Below are positions 7,138 through 10,734 of a stretch of 10,734 nt of DNA, piece after piece; positions within the stretch are counted from its first letter, which is position 1; every line of letters starts with the position of its first letter. Made by a program: the position numbers and the translations under genes. The notes beneath the pieces were generated by a model that saw only the letters and a list, made by a program, of their open reading frames with translations, had not been told where the DNA came from and ran no database searches. Origin of the DNA: Cephalothrix spiralis (lineage: Eukaryota > Nemertea > Palaeonemertea > Archinemertea > Cephalotrichidae); the NCBI GenBank assembly GCA_032353305.1, contig JAUCNG010394701.1, positions 1 through 10,734 on the forward strand, written 5' to 3'.

Positions 7138-7413
7138 TCAGTACATAATAAAGACTGTTGCCCCACATCCTAACGCTACTCCAAAAACAAAAATTTCTAG
7201 TTTATATAAATGCCTTTTTTTCAAAGAAAATCCTTGATGCTTCATATCTTTTGGTTGAATTCCTAACTTTTTATGTGATAAGGATCGGCAGGCTCTGATT
7301 TTTCCAATTTCGACTTCTTTTCTCGGTTTCTTATGTGTTAAAAATCTTGTTGTGAATGGAAATTGGAACCATTTTCTGCGACCATTCATAAATCTTGCAT
7401 TCAAAGCTGACAT
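7138..7413 (-). CDS. Small basic protein with C-terminal membrane segment (last exon)
   Basis: On the minus strand, ATG at 7413-7411 directly follows a splice-acceptor sequence (GTTTGATTTTCAG) and opens a frame of 91 codons ending TGA at 7140-7138. The N-terminal half is very basic (MSALNARFMNGRRKWFQF, then HKKPRKEVEIGK). Residues 71-91 (KLEIFVFGVALGCGATVFIM and the final Y) form a hydrophobic C-terminal membrane segment. This layout fits a tail-anchored or small mitochondrial membrane protein, but I do not recognise the family. An AATAAA lies about 85 bases downstream on the same strand. If the fusion gene continues to the right, this gene is nested antisense in its intron. The call rests on open frame, composition and splice signals only. 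Confidence 0.45.
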   Translation of the reverse strand: MSALNARFMNGRRKWFQFPFTTRFLTHKKPRKEVEIGKIRACRSLSHKKLGIQPKDMKHQGFSLKKRHLYKLEIFVFGVALGCGATVFIMY

Positions 7414-8400
7414 CTGAAAATCAAACATACTAAGTATCTTATAATGACGTTAACATTTTTCGTGTGAATCTTTACCCATTATTTATAAACCAGTAGTTTA
7501 GATAAATTTCGTATGTTTGATTTCGCCAAAAATTCAAAATGATATATTCGAATGTATACGGATGACATTAAAATTACAGAAATTTAATTAAAGTGCAATG
7601 ACATTCACTTCTTTTGAGGCGTCAATTTAATTTTACTATCGTATAATATATTCCGTTGACATATTTATGCCACTGAAAGAAACCATTATTCTAAGATTTA
7701 AAGCCAAAAGCTTTTCTATTTTTCAAACTACGGATTTTAAATGAAGATTCACAGATATCTTATAATCACTAAAGAAACGAATATTTTGGTATTTTTAAAA
7801 ATTCAGTTCTGTGTCCGTGGATTTTTGTAGTATTTTACAAATTGTTGCCTACATTGTACAATAATATACCCAAAGTGTTGGATTAAATTTATATAACGAT
7901 GAAAAAAATGACGCGTATAATGAAAAATTATAATATTATTACTTACATGAGCTGACATGGCCAAAATAAAAAAATCAAATAAATTTATCTGAGAAGAAAT
8001 CGTAGTCGAAGACTAGGACTTTTTGATAATATATTTTATATAATATTAGGTGTTTCAAATGCAAATATTTACTTTATAAACAGAACTAATAAAATTATCT
8101 TACGTATTTTGGCACCATGCTTATCTCAAAATACTTGAGACATACTCCAAAGAAAAAATCCAATAGCACCGAGTATCACAGATCGAAAAAACAATTATTG
8201 AAAGCTTCGGCTTTTGTCTTCGTCAGTCAAAGATAGCCCCATGAGAGTGTATTATATTTTTCAATTTTTCCATATGTTGCTTGGACCCGTTATATAAGTT
8301 TTCAGTCTATAGGTTTTTTTATATCGGTTTTTTTAAACCAATAAGGTATGAATGGAAAGTTACCTCAGCTCTCATGTTCATGGTCATGCCAAAATACTCT
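7414..8400. other. Non-coding or 5' region of the minus-strand gene
   Basis: Apart from the 42-nt candidate exon, the region is AT-rich. It holds two other minus-strand donor-like sites: GTAAGA at 8098-8103 and GTAACT at 8358-8363, the latter ending the frame MTMNMRAE. A minus-strand frame at 8126-8242 is broken by one in-frame TAA; its second half reads as a hydrophobic stretch. I see nothing firm beyond this. Confidence 0.45.
7947..7988 (-). CDS. Candidate upstream exon of the small minus-strand gene
   Basis: On the minus strand a strong acceptor (GATTTCTTCTCAG) precedes 42 nt that end at the donor GTAAGT (complement of 7941-7946). The last four codons are ATG TCA GCT CAT. Joined in phase 0 to the last exon this gives MSAHMSALNARF, so translation could begin at 7958. 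The whole 42 nt is open in that frame. The implied intron (7414-7946) is 533 bp and GT...AG. Confidence 0.4.
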
Positions 8401-8905
8401 TACATTGTATCATTATAATCATTTTGATTTATGTATATATTTGCGATGCATGTAATGATGTACAATTGATTGGAAGTTTTTTTCATATAAAGAAATAGTG
8501 AATACAATAGCAAAGTGGAAAAAACCCACAGACACGAAGATTGACAAAAAGACTACGTATTATCTCGGTTTACATAATTTACAAATGGAAGAACACATTA
8601 ATTCTATATATATGGTTTTAAAAGCTATTTGTGCAAGGTCAGCGTTATGCGCCGCTGATCCGGACCTGAAGGTACTCTGGGTGGGGCACCAACAAGTTCC
8701 AATCGGCGAGGCAAAACGCCAAACCAATACATTGGTAAGATATTTTTGTACCAATGTACAAAATTAGAACAAAGTCATGGTACACTATTTTAATATATTT
8801 TACATTGTATAGATCTGATAGATTATATATTTGCGATGTACAATTGATTGAAGTTTTTTTTTTCATATAAAGAGTTTGTACTTTCAAAATAATGAATACA
8901 ATACA
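8401..8905 (+). repeat. Direct repeats (about 105 bp) around a GC-rich block
   Basis: Copy 1 (8401-8512) and copy 2 (8801-8903) share TACATTGTAT, TATATTTGCGATG, GTACAATTGATTG, TTTTTTTCATATAAAGA and GAATACAATA in the same order, with small indels. They enclose about 290 bp including the GC-richer 8640-8734. This could be an old tandem duplication or a terminal-direct-repeat element. Confidence 0.7.
8640..8734 (+). other. GC-rich exon-like block, identity unknown
   Basis: This 95-base island is distinctly GC-richer than its surroundings. It is open in one plus frame, reading SALCAADPDLKVLWVGHQQV followed by PIGEAKRQTNTL, and ends exactly at a good donor (GTAAGA, 8735). A weak acceptor (TTTGTGCAAG) precedes it. 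It is also open on the minus strand. It does not match DUF917 and its frame does not fit the exon 7 phase. It may be an exon of another gene, a retrotransposed fragment, or part of a SINE-like repeat. Confidence 0.3.
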
Positions 8906-9700
8906 TACATTTTTTAAATTAATTCTCTCTACCTACCGGCACCGAATTTTAGGTCTGGCAGAGGGATCGTTGATCTGGGTGGTTAGGTGGTTTTACGTTT
9001 AAACTTTTTCATCTGATCAAAAATGAAATTTTTTGTTTGCAGATAGTGGGCGCGCGACCCGGGCGCGCGATGAGTCTTTTACGACGATAGGTCAGATATC
9101 AGAAGGTCACAGGGGTAAAAAAAACTCTCAAAGTAGTCATATTTTCAAATATCTCCTCCAATGACATAGGAATTTGGCCTCTGATATCCTGAAATTTGTT
9201 TGGTCGATTTAATCAATAGCTAATTAATTTTTCAATAGTTTAAAATTTTGCCACTCGGCTACTTTTGAAGATGTGCAGTCGGGTAGCATGTTTAGTAGAA
9301 AGTTGTTAAGCTTGTTGTCGGCGCAGTCAAGATACGAAACGACCACGCATGCAATACCTACATTTCGGTGGCTACATTTTTTTAGAACTAAGAAATATTT
9401 TTTAATTCTTATCAATTGCATCATTTGAATGATTTGAACAATAAATAAAACTTTTGAAAATGACGTTAAAAGAAATTTCCGACTAAAATAACATTATAGT
9501 TTCTTTAAATAACTTACCGCACTTTTTACAACATTGATTCCTCTCAATTTTTGATTCAAATTTTGTATCCTTTTTTTTCCTCTCTTTTAGTCTTTTTAAC
9601 TGCGTTGCCTACAAATGTATGATGAAATTTTAGATTTATAAATTGACTATTCATGTGTAAATTATATTTATAATACGAATATATGATACCAAATATATAG
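8906..9700. other. Intergenic or intronic, no supported gene
   Basis: The region includes a GC-rich patch with a doubled GGGCGCGCGA around CCCGGG (9049-9070) and an inverted repeat TCAGATATCAGAAGGTC / GGCCTCTGATATCCTGA (9092-9108, 9176-9192). A less AT-rich segment lies at 9240-9385. Open frames here are short and show no motif. Confidence 0.55.
9092..9192. repeat. Imperfect inverted repeat
   Basis: The arms of about 17 bases are TCAGATATCAGAAGGTC and, inverted, TCAGGATATCAGAGGCC, separated by about 67 bases. They may be the ends or stem of a small foldback element. Confidence 0.5.
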
Positions 9701-10300
9701 AAATAGATTAACGCATGATAATCTTTATAATAAAAAAATCTATTAACTTTTTATTATAAATATTTAGTAGACATTCAATGCATTTATGAAAAGACCGACA
9801 GGTATATAACCAAATATATAAATTGTTATAAAATAATCGAATCGATTTGACCAAATATATTAAGGTTATAAAATGATCGAAATGATTGAAAGGTAATATC
9901 ACTGATTTAGGACAAAAGTAGCCGATGCCAACATTTTTACATTGTCGGATGGCCCGTCACATAAAACAGATAGTACATTCTCTGAATATTATAATTTATT
10001 ATATAAAGAATAAAAATCAATTTATGATTTGCTTTCATGGCTTTCAAAATATAGTAGACTGATACCATACAATAATAATCAAGGTACCGGTATGTAAATT
10101 CAGTTAATGAATGCAAGTAGGCCACTTTCAGTGCTTAAAGTTCATGAATTCACATAAGTCACAATTTGATCACACAAAATTTATTTTAAACCAATGCAAC
10201 TTTTCTGCAAAGGGAAATAAATATAAAGTAATATTGTTGTGTTTCAAGGTATTCATTAAACCTTTCTAATGCACAAAGATCATTTAAAAAAAATTTAAAC
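9701..10300. other. Very AT-rich stretch, no gene seen
   Basis: Only short chance frames occur. A two-unit tandem repeat lies at 9809-9890 (41-base period, starting ACCAAATATAT, with ATTAAGG/AATTG and TTATAAAAT words). Confidence 0.6.
9809..9890 (+). repeat. Two-copy 41-bp tandem repeat
   Basis: ACCAAATATATAAATTGTTA and the following TAAAATAATCGA (from 9809) recur at 9850 as ACCAAATATATTAAGGTTAT and AAAATGATCGA, with scattered changes. Confidence 0.6.
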
Positions 10301-10318
10301 TTTGTGTAGGGGCTTTAC

Positions 10319-10381
10319 CGATGTTTCCCGGATCCTATGTATCCCGGGTCCAATGTGCCCCGGAACGGATGTATCGGATTG
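10319..10381. repeat. 16-bp minisatellite (CCCGG.TC.ATGT type), about four units
   Basis: The units are CGATGTTTCCCGGATC, CTATGTATCCCGGGTC, CAATGTGCCCCGGAAC and the shorter GGATGTATCGGATTG. The period is 16 bases, with a CCCGG core followed by an ATGT half. The unit resembles the repeat at 6549-6632. Confidence 0.7.
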
Positions 10382-10734
10382 TATCCCACTGGAGTTGCAA
10401 CTTCTTTCAATAAATTTTTTCTTCGGATATTGCGCATATTTTTCGATGTTTGTTTCACTCTTCTAAATTTGCTAAGCCCCTGTAGCCCAAAAGAGCTTTG
10501 CCCTGAACATCGTATAATGTTCTAAATTTGAAACTCATTACTGAATCTTACTGCGAGGGGAAAGAAACATTTGCTTTATTTAAATCGCTAGCGATAGCGA
10601 CCGAAAAGTATGATTTTTAAAATAGCGTATTTTTAGCACTTCATAAAATCCGAATTATATAAGATTACCTAACTATTAGTGTTTAATTCTGTAAAAAATT
10701 TCGAGATTTTTCACGAACCCGGAGGGTGAGTGAA
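10382..10734. other. Right flank, no supported gene
   Basis: The sequence is AT-rich with a small palindrome TCGCTAGCGA (10585-10594). A consensus-like donor GTGAGT occurs at 10726-10731, but the preceding bases have no good acceptor or recognisable coding sequence. Confidence 0.5.

Noticed and set aside
8640-8734. Exon 8 of the fusion gene
   Set aside because: Exon 7 ends in phase 0, and reading this block in phase 0 from the available acceptors meets a stop at once. The open frame has no DUF917 motif.
8950-9000. tRNA-like or SINE head (TGGCAGAGGG resembling box A)
   Set aside because: No box B at a suitable distance and no cloverleaf could be drawn.
9224-9424. Minus-strand open frame of 66 codons
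   Set aside because: It is short, without motif or splice support, and its edges show weak inverted similarity as in a small repeat.
9708-10125. Two minus-strand frames of about 62-64 codons
   Set aside because: They are typical chance frames in very AT-rich DNA (rich in I, Y, F, L, N, K).
10337-10525. Plus-strand open frame of 62 codons
   Set aside because: It begins in the 16-bp minisatellite and shows no motif.
10700-10734. Possible exon ending at donor GTGAGT (10726)
   Set aside because: The upstream sequence lacks a polypyrimidine acceptor, and the readable residues (IFHEPGG) fit no expected DUF917 segment.
1-10734. CRISPR array, bacterial operon or prophage
   Set aside because: There are no regularly spaced repeats with unique spacers, no ribosome-binding sites before frames, and the main gene is clearly spliced.

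Overview
The window looks like nuclear DNA of an AT-rich invertebrate animal. Coding sequence comes in short blocks bounded by GT...AG junctions with phases that fit, and the introns carry many palindromic miniature transposons, minisatellites and dispersed repeats. The sequence alone does not resolve the phylum. Tunicate, cnidarian and lophotrochozoan would all fit, and no database search was possible.

The left 6.1 kb (+ strand) holds seven consecutive exons of one gene, incomplete at both ends: 1-36, 698-833, 1189-1332, 2418-2531, 3263-3473, 4173-4356 and 5825-6061. All junction phases agree, giving 1062 nt or 354 codons with no stop. Exons 1-3 encode the C-terminal end of a hydantoinase/oxoprolinase (HyuA-type) domain. 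Exon 4 is an acidic linker. Exons 5-7 encode the N-terminal part of a DUF917 / S-methyl-thiohydantoin-desulfurase-like (S-Me-THD) domain. The product is therefore a HyuA-DUF917 fusion. In bacteria the two families are usually encoded as separate neighbouring proteins, so the fusion points to linked activities on cyclic amides such as hydantoins. The ATPase core lies upstream of the window. The rest of DUF917 lies downstream of 6061 and was not found here.

The introns hold three inverted-repeat elements (279-568, 1350-1608, 1890-2105), a near-perfect 34-bp palindrome (3801-3834), and a TCTCCTAAAAT-rich element in intron 6 (4454-4875). A second copy lies just after exon 7 (about 6108-6479) and a partial third copy lies at about 5636-5745, so exon 7 sits between direct repeats.

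The right 4.7 kb (6062-10734) has no recognised exon of the fusion gene. On the minus strand there is a plausible small gene: a last exon (7138-7413) for a basic protein of about 91 residues with a C-terminal membrane segment, and a small upstream exon (7947-7988). If the fusion gene continues past the window, this gene is nested in its intron in antisense. The remainder contains a 14-G run, two related 16-bp minisatellites (6549-6632, 10319-10381), a GC-rich exon-like block between direct repeats (8401-8905), a GC-rich palindromic patch near 9050, and AT-rich sequence in which I see no gene.
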